Below, piece after piece: positions 1 through 14,204 of a stretch of 64,000 nt of DNA. Numbering within the stretch: position 1 is the stretch's first letter; every line of letters begins with the position of its first letter. The notes under the pieces are model-generated. The model was not told where the DNA came from. It did no database searches and worked only from the letters and a program-made list of their open reading frames with translations. Origin of the DNA: Casuarius casuarius. Its lineage: Eukaryota; Chordata; Aves; Casuariiformes; Casuariidae. The translations under genes were made by a program, and so were the position numbers. The stretch spans positions 3,998,108-4,062,107 of the forward strand of contig PTFA01000055.1 in NCBI GenBank assembly GCA_003342895.1, written 5' to 3'.

Positions 1-1527
1 CAAAAAATCTCTCTCCACAAAATCAGTTCTCATATTATTAAATTAGTAAAACTTTAGAAATATAAATGCTTGCAAAACATCCAAAGTGATTTGTGTTTAC
101 TGTTCTGAATTTAGTAATTTGTACTAGGGGAAATATTCTGTCACTAAATGTTGCCTCAGCTCCTGTGAGAATTTCAGATGCCAATATGCACAGAAAACTT
201 TTATACAATATGACTGCATCATATAACCTCAAGTCTTTTTCTGTGGTTAAAAACACTGACATATTAAGTAGAGCTGTTGACAGATTTTCTACACTTGAGA
301 TGAATTGTTGCTATGGAAAAAATGATGAACTTCTTTGCCACATAAAAAACATTTCACATTCAATTTTTATATGGTTACCCTGAACAAAATCATTTTATTG
401 ATTTCTTCTAGTATTAAATGGATGCTGATACCTTCTACTTCTTTCTTTTCCTCCCCATAGTTTTGGAACTTCACATTTTGGCTAATATAACAATAAAAAT
501 ACAAAAGATCCTTGGTGTAGTACTTTTTTAATATTATTACATAGCTCAGAAAGCAAGCAATAAAACAAATTAAAAACTATGCTCTACTACATGGCTGTAT
601 GGCAGAACCAAATAATTCTAGGGAATGTCAGGGAAGATTACCATGGAACTGATAAAGCCTCCATCTTGGCACTTTTCTGTCAGAAGGAGAAATGAATCCT
701 TATTTGTACTATATCACAGCATAAGCTGATGAAGAGAAGTATGAGCAAGGTCATTTCACTTTGTCTGTATTGCACCACTGAAATAGTTAATGCCTCCAGG
801 ACTGAACAGAAAACAGCAGTTCCTGTGTACTCCCAAGTATAACCACAGTTGTATTTGGGAACTGTAGTTAGGACTGCTATCCCACATGACCCATTAGATG
901 CACATGAATGATAAGGAAAGATTTCTTCCAGATACCCATTTCTTTCATCTCCAACTGTGTCTCCCTTTGCTGTTCTGTTATATAACCCTAACTGATCTGG
1001 AGAGTAGGAAAATCCCAAGGATGTATGCCATGCTAAGCTTCCTTATGCTGAGTGTACTAAAAAGAAGGAAAAGTTATCAGAAATAAAATCAAAGAACTAA
1101 AGGTTATAGATATTAGCTTTTAAATGCAGAGGTGCTTCAGAACTAAGTTTATTTCAGTCATACTCACTTATATTAATTTTCCAGGTTTTTGCTACAAACC
1201 AGTGCATAGTTTTAAAATTGTACGGAAAAACGCCCCTAAAGCTGGTATTGATTTGTTTTTTGCTTCAGTTAAAATGTTCAAAGCTAGAACAGTGTTTTCT
1301 TAGATTTCTACAATATCTCAAATGTTGACATAACTAAAACCCATGAATGAACATTTAATATTTAGAAGATGAAGAGCGAACATTCTCTTGATCAGCAAAC
1401 AATGATAGCACTTCCTACCTGGAAAGCACTGGAAAAATATTAACTAAATAGAACATTGTAATATTTTTCTCACAAGAGTTTGATGTACTTAGAAATTAGA
1501 AGAATATAGTTTAAACAAGTTTGTTAA

Positions 1528-1612
1528 AGTCACAGAATGGCAGATGATAGCAGAGTTTGGATTAAAATTCCAGAGTATTTGGACCCAATCTCATTCTATA
1601 GCCACAAGACTA
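1528..1612 (+). mobile_element. Possible MIR-like relic
   Basis: AAGTCACAGAATGGCAGATG, AGCAGAGTTTGGATTAAAAT and TCCAGAGTATTTGGACCCAA, followed by a short stretch ending in TATAGCCACAAGACTATA, resemble the end of MIR-type elements ('gtggcagagctgggatt...ctgactcc...accac'). It is heavily diverged and could be chance. Confidence 0.35.
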
Positions 1613-2659
1613 TATGTTGCGTTACTTGAATTTGCTTACAAAACTCAATGACTGTAATACTTATTTGCCTGTTATTACTGCAGGCAGAAGTTATTAGTTT
1701 TTATTCTGTTTATGCACATACCTCCTCTCTGAGCTGGAGAAACTCATTCTCTGGAGATGGCAGACTGCCGCACACAGCAATCACACAACAATTACGCATG
1801 TATTTCAAAAGAGCAAAATAAATGCATAACTGTCATTCATTTTTCCCCCCCAATGTGACCTTATAGCGACAACACTATGATATATGCATAGAGATTGATT
1901 TAGAAGGGACATCTGTATACTGATAAGTGCTGCTCTATAGAATATATATTTATGCAACAAAATCTTTTTCAAATGTTAAAACCATACAATTCATCATGAA
2001 AAATTTGGAGGTACCTGAAGTTCATCTCTCACTATGTTGGTGAACTCATTTAAATCTGTTTCCTGTTCAAAAACAATTGAATAATAAGAAATTAATAATT
2101 ATATGTTAGAACATAATGCTCTGTTCAAATAGATGAAGGGGGAAAGAACAGGTTTTACAGGAGTCCTTCCTGACCCTCACCCAAAGATTTCTACTCAGAG
2201 GAGTGAATCAGAAGCGGCCAGCTTAAGCAATATCATGTTATTCTTTTTAGAGGAAAGGTGGAGTTTTATTTTGTGGTAGCAAACAGGGAAATCAGTTATT
2301 CAGGAATATCAAGTTTTGTATAGTAATTTTATTTTTTGCACTGCTAGAAGTATTTTTAAGCCACATCACATTTTATTTTAAACCTGCTACTGATATTTTC
2401 ATCATTCACTGTTCTAAAATTGCATTCCAGTAGGATTTAACTACTATTATTTTACAGTCAACAAAGCTCCTGAAAAGCTAAAATAACTTCAAATTAGTAC
2501 CAAAATCCCTACATACTGTAAATCATATACTTGTCCTGACACAGTTATAAGAGCTATTGAGTTTATTAGGGAACTACTGAGAAATTCATTTGCCACTGGT
2601 GGCAAAGAGCATGCAGAAGAGAACCTTGCCAGAGAAACAATCCTTATTTCTCTCTCTTT

Positions 2660-2678
2660 AAAAAAAAAAAAAAAAAAA
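2660..2678 (+). repeat. Poly(A), 19 bases
   Basis: A run of 19 A after a TCTCTCTTT stretch. No retroposed gene body is recognised upstream. Confidence 0.9.
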
Positions 2679-5565
2679 GACTGGCTGGACTTAAGCAAAT
2701 AATGGTGTGTCAGTTAAATTAATCTGAAATTGGATGGCCACTTATAATATTGTGCTTGACCTCTACTACACTCTATTTGTCAATATACCAAGGGCAGTCT
2801 TTGAGAAGACAAAGCGACTCATAGTTGTAGTGGGTTTTGATTAGATGACTTTCATAGGGAAGATAAGCCCCAACATTATGAAACCTGCTTTTCTCCAGCC
2901 CTCCTAAGCCTCCAATATTAATGCTGCTGACGACTAAAAGGTAGCAGCAGCCACAGGGGTTTTTTAATGATTTTGTGCCAAGCTGTGATTCCTCTGGGGT
3001 GCTCTAGGAGCTGAACATCTAGAACAAAGGCGCATCTTGGCAGACAGGTTAACCCAGAGAGGAGAGAGCAGGGAAGTCCAGGCTTATTGAGAAAATAAGC
3101 TCGACTTGCCTCACCTCATTAGAGGTGAGTTAGATATAGAGCTCAGTTAGATATACATACTGCTTACTAATAATAGTGGAAGTAGTCTTTTCACAGGAAA
3201 GCTCATGAAGCCTACCTCAGAAAAGTTTAAGCACAAGATTTTTACATAAGCTACCATATACAGCTCCGTTGGTGAAGAAACAGGGTCACCTCATAACGTC
3301 AGGATTTCCCTTTCAAAGTCTTGATTGTTTTTTTTCTGTTTAAACTCCCTCTACGAGATCTGAAACATAACCTTTTAATGCCGAAAGGGTATGGATGGAA
3401 AAAGCAACTAAACAGTTCCAGTGTGTAACACAAACCTACATCTAACAAAGATAATCAAATTTTACAGACCAAAACTGCTTTGTGCCTTTCACCTGTCTTT
3501 ACCTTCTTCATATCTTTTAATAATGATGTTTCAATTGCATATATCACACCAATTGATGACATTGTTAAAAGGCTTTTATGCCGTAATAAATTTCTTTTAT
3601 GTATTTTTGACTGATGATGATCTTTGCACTTGGGGCATGCAAGTAGCAGCTTCTGGCACAGCCACAAGACACAAAATATTTTTCTATATTGTGTAGGGTC
3701 TGTCTAGAGGTGAATCTGTAATTAAATGCAGCATGTAGTCTGGAGAACAACACAGCTCTGAGAATATATGGAAAATGAAAGACAAGCTCAGCAAGTCATT
3801 CCTGGTGAAAGGCCAAAGGCTCTGTGTTGTCATAGCTGCTTCTACACTAGTGACTCCAGATGTCACAAATTATTATGTGATCATGGGGACAACAATTCTC
3901 TCTGAAACATGCATTTCATACAATGACCACCAACAACTATATTTAACCCACAGGAGAACTGCATGCAAGTTTCTGGACCACAGTTACCGCACTAAGTAAA
4001 AAATTGTTCTCAAATAATCCTTTACTAGCTGGGTTATCCAACTAGCTCTCACATACATTGCATTCTTCTAAAAACAGCATTACTTACTTGGAGAAACACG
4101 ATAGTTTAAGTTTCAAATATTTCTTCTGAAGTAAATTATTTTTTGTGAGTGCTCAATAGAGCTCATTGTGAGCTCAGTTCTTAGGCTTTTTAATTAATAT
4201 ATGTTTTGTGATCTTGCTGAATTTCCACCGTTAATTATGTGACCTAATCTATTTCCCCTGACTGCATGCATTTATATAAGTCATTATTTTTTTTGATTAT
4301 GTAATATGCTACATGCTAAGATTGTAATTAACTCTTTGAGAATTAAATCTGTCATGTGAATGTGTAAAATAATGAATAAGTCCAATAGATAGGTGATATT
4401 TTCAGATAACTTAGATCTGGTAGCTTAGGGTTGTACTGATGAAAGTAAGTGGAGCAGGTTTTAGAGGTTCTTACGGCTGTGCAGCAAGACTTTGGCAATA
4501 CTGAAAATACAATAGCTAGCTCTCCAGATTCATCTTTCAGCGAACCGTGCCATCCCCAAAAGAATACAACATATGTTATCTGTGATTGTACGTAAGTGTC
4601 TTCTACAATTTGTATTTATGGTTACGTTCAATTAAATCAACTAATTATTTGAATGTAACTGGCAAACTGTTGTGATATTAAAATGCCACATCATAAATAT
4701 CTTCTTTTCCTTTGACTTATTAAATATGGAAACTTATATTGCTCAGATCAAGCTGGAAAATCCCACGTATGTTACTTCTAAAATCTATTCTAGATAAAAC
4801 CTATTTGCTGTCTTATCTTAATTTCAGACAAGTTGGAGTCTTGAAGTAGATATATAGGCAGAATATTCTTAAAAACATCTTGTGGAGAGTCCTCTAGCAA
4901 GCTGCTGCTACTTGTTCTGACAATTATTTTTTTTCGGGCTCAGCCAATGCAGATTTATCACACAATCACAATAAAATATATAGGCGATATTCAAACAATT
5001 AATTCATATACAATAAAGTTCATAATTATCAAGGTAACAGTACCAAGAGATAATCCCCAAAACAAATTCATTCTTTAAAGAACACTATGAAAGCTCCTGG
5101 ATATTCCAGCTAAAATCACTCTGGCTCATAAAACTAATATATTTAATTATACATTTAATTATATATCATGCATTCCCAGACATTATTACACCTTAAAGTA
5201 TTCCATGAACAATCTTGAACAATCCATTGCCCATAAAAATCTCTGAATACTAGTTTACAGTAATAGACCTCTTTGTCAGGAGTATACCTGTGGAGCACCT
5301 GTCACACTGAAATCCTGATCCATTAGTTTTATCTGTTATAACACTATTTACTGTGTGCTGATATATTTGGAACATTGAAGAACATGGAATAGATATGATC
5401 ACTGTCTAAGGAAAGGACAATCTAAAAGGAAAGTAGGTAATGACTGCAATTAAATCATTATCACATAGATGTAATACATGACCACAAATGTTTCTTTATA
5501 AAAATAAAGAATGAAGCAGAGTATGCCCTTCTCTTGTACTTCTCCATAGCCATGCACGAAGCTTC

Positions 5566-5584
5566 TTTTTTTTTTTTTTTTTTT
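5566..5584 (+). repeat. Poly(T), 19 bases
   Basis: A run of 19 T. No retroposed body is recognised on either side. Confidence 0.9.
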
Positions 5585-8500
5585 GGACATCAATTCTGTA
5601 CGTGCTCTTTTTAAGAACTGAATTCAGAGACTTATTGAAAGCTAAACTACTGAAAATAAAGGAGAGAAAATACTGAATGTTTACTAAGAGGGGAATGCAT
5701 GACTATCAAAGATGTAAGTAGTGTCATGCCATCTCTGATGGAGAAAGAATGTACAGCTGCTTGCTGAATTTTCAGGATTTACAAAAGGTGAAGTCAACCC
5801 ACTGGAAATATATTAAATGTACTGATTCATAAAGTATAAAACNGTAGATGTTTTATAAGCCTATTCCCTAAAATTTTGCAGTGAGGGGAGATGCCATTAT
5901 TACCTCCCAGTGACCAAGAAACAGACATCAGTTGGGCATGAGTGGAAGGAAGGATCTGGCAGTACATCCCATCATGACTGAGTGACCATATTCTGCTGCA
6001 GAGAGAGCCCAACTAAGTACCAGTTACTTGCCCCAGCTAGAGGCTGGTCCTAAGACCAGATCAGGACAGAGGTAAGCCTTCAAGTTAGCACCAGTTTGCC
6101 ACACTGTTCCAGTAAGTCAGAAGACAGGTGGCAGGTAGCACTTCAGCAAGGTACAACTTGCTGGCTCTGGGTAACAGTTGCTCTTTGTGGGACTGGCAGC
6201 CTGACAGAGGGAGATGCCTAGATCCCTCTCTCTTTTCTTTCTCACTTAATGTTAGCTTATCTGTTGTAACAGACTCTTACAGTGTTTAAACTCAGTGTTG
6301 TCCTTGACCACCAGTGCAAAAACAGTACTTGGGACCAGAGGAAACAAAAGTATGAACAAAGAGTTCATTGAGAAACAGAAGAAATGTAGAAAGAGAGAAT
6401 AGAATAGTAACTACAAATCCCAAAGAAGCTGAAGCTCTCTGAGAATGTAAGAAAGGAAAAGCCAGCTAATTGTCAGGCTGAGCTAGAGTTGTAAGAATAT
6501 GTATTCCCAGAAGAAATGTGCCTACTAAGAGATACAAATTCCTATGAGAAATAAAAAGGGAAAGAAACTTCTGAAGCTTTTATAACAGATTTGAAACTCT
6601 GAAGTCGAATATACATGGTTATAGCATACCTGTGAAATCCTTCATTTAAGCCCAAATTACAGCACAGTGTTGCGATCCAAAACAGAGAAAACTGCTACTA
6701 GGAAACCAATTTCAACTTGAATGAAAGCATTGAAAATGGGGAAAACTGCAGAACAAACCTAGATAAGACTGTTAAGGCTTGGGCAAAAACAAATACCATG
6801 TGTTACCAAACAAAAAACAAACAGGAATTCACACATGCAAAATAGAAGTGAAGATAACAAGCAGTTTGTAAAATGCAATCAGAGTGACCCAGCAAGAAAC
6901 AACATGGAAGATTATTTGAGCCTAATAGGCTTCCTAAGATGTTAGGGTGTAAGTTAATAAAACTGTTCTACGAAAACTACTGAAGCTTTTTGTAACTCAT
7001 TAAAAAGAAAACAAAGAAAAGAAACTTAAGGAATCAAACAGAATTTATGATGTTAGAAGGCTATAATAGTTAAAACATTCAAAATTGCAGATAATAGCAT
7101 GCAATATAATACTATAACACATATAATCAAAGTTTGTAGATGCAAAGGCGCTCTTGCAAAGCAGTTCTTTGTTTTTATGAGGTAATTACTAAACAAAGGC
7201 AGAACTAGAGAAACTCGGTTCCATTTCTCCTAAGTTATCCAGAGTTTCTACTAAACTCTGTCCAACACAGAACAGGCCATGAAAAATAATGATCTACGAG
7301 GCAAGGAGGTCATCCACAAGACAAAAGAACTTAGTGAAAATGGTTGACATACATTTTCCTTTCCAAGGACAAGTCAAGACAGATCAACTGTTCCTGCTCT
7401 AAAAGAAAATGGAATATCTGGTTCAAATCAGAAACCAGAATTAAGGTGATCTGGTACTAGCAGATCTATCAGGACAAACTTACTCTTTTCTGCTTCACAT
7501 TTTTCTTGCTCACTCATTTATTTGTTTTTATTATATTTATTGCTGGTTTGTACAACAAAGACTTTGATAGCTCGTTGATCATTATGAAGCAGTTTTGGGG
7601 GTTTCTTGCTGATACCAGGAGCTCTGCTCTAACATATGATCCCCCTCTGGGACAGCGCTATGCAGAAGCTTTGCCTCTTCCTTCTTTAGGGCAAGATGGA
7701 CTCTGCCTTCATCTCTCCCTGCTCAGCTTTGAGCTGTGGAGAAACAGTATTATTTTCTCTCTAGTAAATGAAGTCATCAGTAGTAAACACCATTAGGCAA
7801 CATCCTCAGCATACTGCAAGCAACTCTCCAAATATTAGATAGCATCATGTCCCCCTAGCTCATTCCTTGCCTCTGCTCCATGAACAGAGGCATATGCATA
7901 CCCAGACACAAACATATACATATATGCATACTGTCTTTGCAAGCCTGTTTCCTATTTGTATATACACATACATATCAGCATTTGCCTTATAAAATTTTAA
8001 GAAAAGAATGGATGTGTGGATTGAGTTAACCTATATATTTGGAATACATTTCTGCAAGAATACAGGCAATTAAATTATTTCCTGGGAATAATTTATGCAT
8101 ATTTTATGTATATCATTAAAATACAAGAACAGTGGATCCCAAACGATTCCAGAAAAGGAGTATGGCAACCCAATCTATAAAATCTGAGAACCCCTAGAAA
8201 AGAGTCCTCTGTAATATGGCAGGTGATATCTTGCTTAAATTTTTCATTGATATTTGGACAGCTGATTTATGAAGTAAGAATAAAACTGGGGTGTTAAAAG
8301 CAAGGATGTTGTAGGTGAAACTCAGCTAAATCAGATTTTTGAGACAAAAAAAGCCTTTATTTTCTTAATTCAACAGAAACAAGTGAGGTCTCATCTGCAA
8401 ATGTCCAACTCTGATCCTCACCGTATTCAAATAATCTTCTCTTCCAAAGCTGTACATTTGATTTTAATAGTTCCAAAAGGACATTATTGTTAATTAAATT

Positions 8501-11500
8501 TTGTTGCATCTGTAACCTGATTAAACATTGCCTTTAATCTCATGAGTACATGCATCTCATTAAATCAGGAAAATATGCTGCAATCTGGCTGCTCTTTGAA
8601 ATATTCATTTTTAATACTAAAAGCTTTTTCCACTGAAGTTTGAACTACTCTGCATGATTCTCTAGAACCTGTTAGTTGTTAGTATAGAGTATACATTGTT
8701 TACAAACCCTTTCTTAATGTTCTTAGCGTAGTTATCATCCCTCTCTGCTTTGATGGAGCTTCCTTTTGGAATGCTTTTCATACAGCAAACTGTAGTTACT
8801 TAGATCCCCGAGAAGCACAGAGTAGTGAAGAAAACATAGATATGCATTAAAGGTTTTTGAAGAAAATGTATTTTGAAAATTGGAAGAAGGTGTAGTGAGA
8901 AAAAGTCTACAATTTCAGTTTGGTATAGTTTCAGCATAGTTTAGTATTGTTTTGCAATAGTGTGAATCCAGCAACCACATCAAGAAGTTAGGCTGTGGAA
9001 TAGCAGCCTATTTATGACTGACAGCTTAAGATTTTGTTGTTTTTTGTAATTAGTGCTGAAAGTGCATAAAAAGATATTGTGCAATATAAAATAAACACAG
9101 ACCTGAGTTTATCAATACCCTTATGTCAGTTGCATTCCTAAACTCACAGTGGCACACCCTGCCCATATCTGCCTAAACTATTTCTAAAGCATCTATCATT
9201 TTCGTATCTGAGTGCCAAAGTCAATGTAAAAATATTTACTATGGGTGGGAACAAAGGCTGGTTGAATTCAGAGGAAAGTACTGTATATAACTGGGTACAT
9301 ACTTGTATTCTTACAGTCAGTAACTATAGTAAAAGTTTACGTTTGGGAGCTCATGTTAAAAACAAGTCTAAAGAGCAAAAACATAAAACACAAAACATTA
9401 AAAAGTAATAAATGAGCCCCAAAAGAGGAAGAGGGGACAGGGATATGAAAATAGAAGGATAGTAATTAAATCATGAATTATAAGCTCCAAATATTTATGC
9501 ATGTTTCTCTTTCCTTTCCTGCAGGAAAGAGTTTTTCATGGAGAATAAAAGAAAGCTGACTTCCCTCATGAGTTACTAAAATTGTATGATGCAAAGTGTC
9601 TAAACATCTTTACACAGACTTTCATGCTTGTGCCACAGATTAGTTGTTCGCACAGCTGGGGAGCTGTCTCATAACCCAGGACCTACCCCCACCCTAACAA
9701 CCTCCTGTGCAAAACGGAGCTGGGGGACAGGTTGTTTAGGAAGGCATACAGAGAGGCAGCCAGGAGAATAAGGGAACTGAATCTGTCAAACACACATCAG
9801 AAAAATTAATTTATGTTGGCCATGGCCAACTGCAACGTGAGCTGCAGCATCATTTTATTGAATATATCTTAAAGCATTACAGTTATTTTTGTTGTAAGCA
9901 ATAAGTCGATATAATGCAGATTTCGGAGGAAGCTGAGTTGTTTCTATCAAAGTGTATTTGAAGTCGACTACACAGCATTGAAAGGCTTTGTTCTCTTCAG
10001 CTGTTATGCTGGTTCTCTATCATAGGCTGATAAGATTCAGTCTAAAGTTCAAGATGAATTATTAGTTTTGGTTTCACATTTATAGGCAAGACCAGCTACT
10101 ACACAGCTCTGAAAGGAAGTTATTCAGAAACTTCTGTCATGAATCAAGATCCTATGTAACTCCAATATTAACACCTTTTTATTTCAACTCACTGTTAATG
10201 CACAGTCTTTTCCCTCTACTACAAACCTAATAGCAGCAATCTGAAAGCCTCTCTCATCTCTAAGTGGCAGGAAGAGAAGGGGATAGAGAGGAAAGGGAAG
10301 AGAAGGACTCGCATAAAATGTCAAGGCTAATGGCCAGTGATGAACTCTGAGTTGAAACAAATATCAAGAAGTTTTGTTACACTCTTGTAAGCAAACTTAA
10401 AGTTATATAACCCTCTTTCTGAACACAGTGCAATAAAACAAAAACCAAATAAAAACAAAACCAAAGAAATATCCATTGTTCAAGTCATGCATTCCTGAAT
10501 AAAACTGGTATAGAAAACACAGATTTAAATAAGTGCCTTCACCAGTTTTTTTAAGCACTCCTAGTAGGTGCCCAATTTGTGCCTAATTTTCATGACAATT
10601 TTTATGCATGATGTAGCTTTCATAAAACACAACAGTTCAACTTTTCTGGAAAGGTGGATCATAGGTCTTCTTACAGAAGACTTGGGGCTTGCATACTGCA
10701 TCAACTTTTTTTTTTTAATCACAAGTAGTCACATGCCTTTTACATAATATACCATCTCCCCACTCTAAATGGATGTCTATGAACATCACATCGTATGATT
10801 AAGTACTTCATCATATAACAAAAAAGAAAGCATTTTAACAGCTCACAACCAGGCCATACATGCAGTACTGAATATTCCTGCCATATGACTAAAAATGTAA
10901 CCTTCTTTAATCATGTGACAGGACATATAGTAGGCACCTGATAAAGTGCATTCATTTTGGGATCAACAGTTTTGCATCCTATTCTATTACTGGGCCAGAT
11001 CTCTGGGCCTAATGAAAAGCTTGCATTGATGCTTTGACTGCAAGGCCCACGATGTTTTGGACAAATTCAAACTCAGTCCACAATTTAATTGGTGTTTATT
11101 AAGCTTAACTGGACTATTTTGGTGCATTTCATGGCAATCTGACAGTACCAGCTGACCCATTTTGTAATAGCTTTCAGAACTTGGGGCTTCTGCTGATTCC
11201 TTTCAGCACTATCAAAACCTCCAGAAATCTTTCAGAGAAAACTAGTGGTATTTTACAAAGCCAGAGAGGACTTAATATTACACAAATGGCATTTTAACTC
11301 ATTAGTGGTCTGAATAAGTTTGTCGCATGACTTTAAAAGTTTTTATGTATGCAAGAATGATGGACTAAACAAGACGCATACACAATGAATTCAACCACTG
11401 TTCTTAAACTATAGACCGGATTAAATTAGAAAAACAAGAAAATTAGAGCACTTACAGAAAGTGTCATGACTATAGTGGAACAATCTATATGCACTCAAAC

Positions 11501-13929
11501 CCGCACAGTTCCACCATAATACAACATTTGGGAACAAATTTAGAACTATTCCATACTCCAAAAGCCATTCTTCCTGCAAGCTGCTTAAAATAGATTATAT
11601 GGACATGAGATTAAGACCACTATACTATCTACATAGCCAAAGGACCTAGAAGCTACCTGTCTATTACATGGCATCTCAGTCTTCTAAATAGACAACCAAC
11701 TGAAGAGATCTCAGTAGCTACGGACTTGATGGGATTTGGCAACAAATAGATTCTGGAGGCACAGAACAGCGCTTCTGCTTCTGCTGCTTCTTCCCTTCGT
11801 CTGACCATAAATGTGATTGGTTACATTGTTACTTAAGACTTTTGGTTTTGCTCCTCCATCTCCACTTCTGAAACACTATAATCCCTCTCTGCAGGTTCTC
11901 AGGTTACTTATTCTAACTTTCTCTGCTCAGCTCTCCACTTCTCTTTTCACTGAAAAAAACCCTGTTGCTAAGATGACCCAGTCTCACAAACCATTTAGAA
12001 CTAAGTATGAATTGTTCAGCATCAGTATTTTACAGGGTTAGTATTTCACACATTCAGAGAAAAATAAACACTTCCTAATCTCCACGTGATGCTGAAAAAG
12101 GCACTCTAACCAAACTCAAAGCTTTCTGAAGCTTACTTGAGCAAGGGTGATTAAGCAATGTTCCACCTTTTAATACTGTGCCAACCTTTGCCCTTTAATG
12201 TTTCCCAAACCTGTTTGTTTGCTTCGTCACTGTCCCTTTTAGTACACTTACTTTTGCTGTCTTCCTGAACTGTCTAAAATAAGTTAACACATACATAATC
12301 GTGTATGAATTTTCTCTGTTTTTTCTTTTGACAAATTCTTATGTATTTTCACCTTACAACGTAAAACCATTCTGCCTGAATTTATCTTTTATCCTACATG
12401 TTCTCATATACAGACTACAATACGGATTATTCAATAAAGACATAATTCTGAAGTGAAAATGAGATCTCCTAATTTCATTCGGTTCTCCCTGTTACACGCA
12501 CAATTTATCATCAGGCGCATTGGTTTCAAAACAAATGTTCCTTAAGTAAAGGCATACTTGTTTTTCCCATCCTTTTCAAGAATAATAGTATTATTAGTGA
12601 AATAAAGGCTTTTCACTAAAACAGGTCTAAAATTAGTACTTTGAATAACAGCAGTTCTCTTGATTTTTTGCTATTACATTTTGACACACCATAAACTAAC
12701 ATGTGTGTCTTTGGTTCATTTTTTTCTCGATGATGTACCCAAACACTGCACCCACATGCTTACCCTAAACATCCTCCTCTAACATTTCTTGTTTATTCTG
12801 CTGCATACATATTCATTTTTGTATCACTGATTAATCCCTAAATTTATATTACTATTTTCCCAGTAAATGCATGCTCTATTTCGGCTACAGATATATACAT
12901 ATTAACAATTTAGGCACACATACACAATCTGCAGTGCACATACAGGGTTTATACCTGTCACATAGCTACAGTATAAATCTAATTTCAAAGGCAAATAAAC
13001 TTGAATAGAAACAAATCCATTCACTGCTTAGAATACATGACTTCTTTTCACTGAACATTTTTTGCTGCCCTCCTTTCTTTAAATAACATTTTTCTTTGAA
13101 AAATAAATTGAGGAAAATCTCACAAGAAAAAAAAAAAGAATAGAGCACGTCAAGATATCAGGACCATCAAAGCAAACATGAGTTTACTGTTGAGTTAAAA
13201 TCTCATACATATCATTTTGAAAAAGAATAAGTTATGAAATTATGATGCTGTTTTACAGAAGATAGATGTAACAAAATGAATGTCTTATTAATTTGCTCAC
13301 AAACACACGCCTCAGAAATGATCCAGTTACAAAAAATGTAGGACAAATGAATCAGTTAACACAGGGATCCCTTTCTGCCTTTCTTCTATTTATTCTAGTG
13401 ACTGTTTTAATTAAAATCAGTATTTCATATACAATATCTATTCCCATCCTTTCTTCTCTATCTTCTCCTTCTTAATTTGAGCTCTGTTAAGAAAACAAAC
13501 AAACTTACGCTTTCTGTTTTTGAGTTTGGGGGCAGAAGGGCCATAAATTGACCAAAAAAGAAAAAAACCCAAAAATCTCTGCCTACTCACTCTGGCCTGA
13601 ACAGCACAGAATCAGGTAAGTACAAGTCCTTCCTAAGACTCCTGTTTGAGTTTCTGGGGGGGAGGGGGGAAAAAAAGGGATAATTACCTAAGAATTCAGA
13701 GAAAATAAAGTAGTTTTTAAAAAAGCAGATAAGTATTCTTACTTTACATCTGGAACATATTATATTAAACTTCAGATGTGAAATTAATTTGAGTGACAAA
13801 TTAGAACTATTAAAACTCTCTCTTTCAACCCGAGAGAGTCACTCTGAGATTAAAGAAACAAATATAAGCACTGACAGCAATGCTCTATAAAGAAAAGTAA
13901 ACCTGACATTTCATGACAACCTGTTCAAT

Positions 13930-13935
13930 GCTTAC
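13930..13935 (-). other. 5' splice donor of the PDE4D5 exon (GTAAGC)
   Basis: On the minus strand the coding sequence reads ...GCA CAT ACC TG and then GTAAGC. Reading through would give Trp and an immediate TAA, so the open frame ends exactly at the donor. The two leftover bases (TG) leave the split codon in the phase shared by PDE4D long isoforms, where the residue before FDVDNG varies by isoform (Cys, Gly, Ser or Arg) because each alternative first exon donates the first two bases. Confidence 0.93.
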
Positions 13936-14204
13936 CAGGTATGTGCCACGGTGAAACGCCGCTGTTTTGGTATGTTGCTATTCAAAAGCATCCTGCGTAA
14001 AAGCCTCGGAGAATTTCGAGGAGAAATAACTGGAGACAACCGGGGAGAAGCAGATGAAGACTTCCTAGATGTCCTAGGTTTTCCATGTTGCAACAGGTTT
14101 TCCCTCAGGGTCTTCACAAGATCTTCATTTAACCATGGATTTTGACAATGTGAATTATCCACTTCAGGAACAGCCAAGGTGTCCGGACTTGTCTGCTGAG
14201 CCAT
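13936..14204 (-). CDS. PDE4D: PDE4D isoform 5 unique N-terminal coding exon (partial gene)
   Basis: Seen: an ATG in a strong Kozak context (A at -3, G at +4), with an in-frame TAG 33 nt upstream (14235-14237), opens 89 codons plus two bases before a GTAAGC donor. The protein begins MAQQTSPDTLAVPEVDN, carries NPWLNEDLVKTLRENLL at residues 22-38, then a Ser/Pro-rich stretch with four SP motifs (Ser53, 57, 61, 65), and ends KQRRFTVAHT. Known: this is the signature of PDE4D5, a long cAMP-specific phosphodiesterase isoform. Residues around 22-38 dock RACK1 and overlap a beta-arrestin site, which targets cAMP hydrolysis to receptors; catalysis and the UCR1/UCR2 regulatory modules lie in shared exons outside this window. 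The exon ends TG, so the next exon must supply T to make Cys before FDVDNG, which matches PDE4D splicing phase. Compared with human as I remember it, the linker after RKS is about two residues longer. No disabling change is seen. Confidence 0.96.

Larger units (their letters stand above)
1..13935 (-). other. PDE4D intron downstream of the PDE4D5 exon
   Basis: This AT-rich non-coding DNA has stop codons in all frames at short intervals. The next shared PDE4D exon (FDVDNGTSAGRSP...) is not found, so the intron extends past position 1 and is longer than 13.9 kb. Short open frames here show no domain, codon pattern or splice context. Homopolymers at 2660 and 5566 and a possible MIR-like relic near 1530 are listed separately. 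Position 5843 is an unresolved base (n). Elsewhere I see only ordinary A/T-rich sequence. Confidence 0.8.

Noticed and set aside
9514..9529. 16-bp palindrome CTTTCCTGCAGGAAAG
   Set aside because: Perfect but short and isolated, with no companion element; likely chance.
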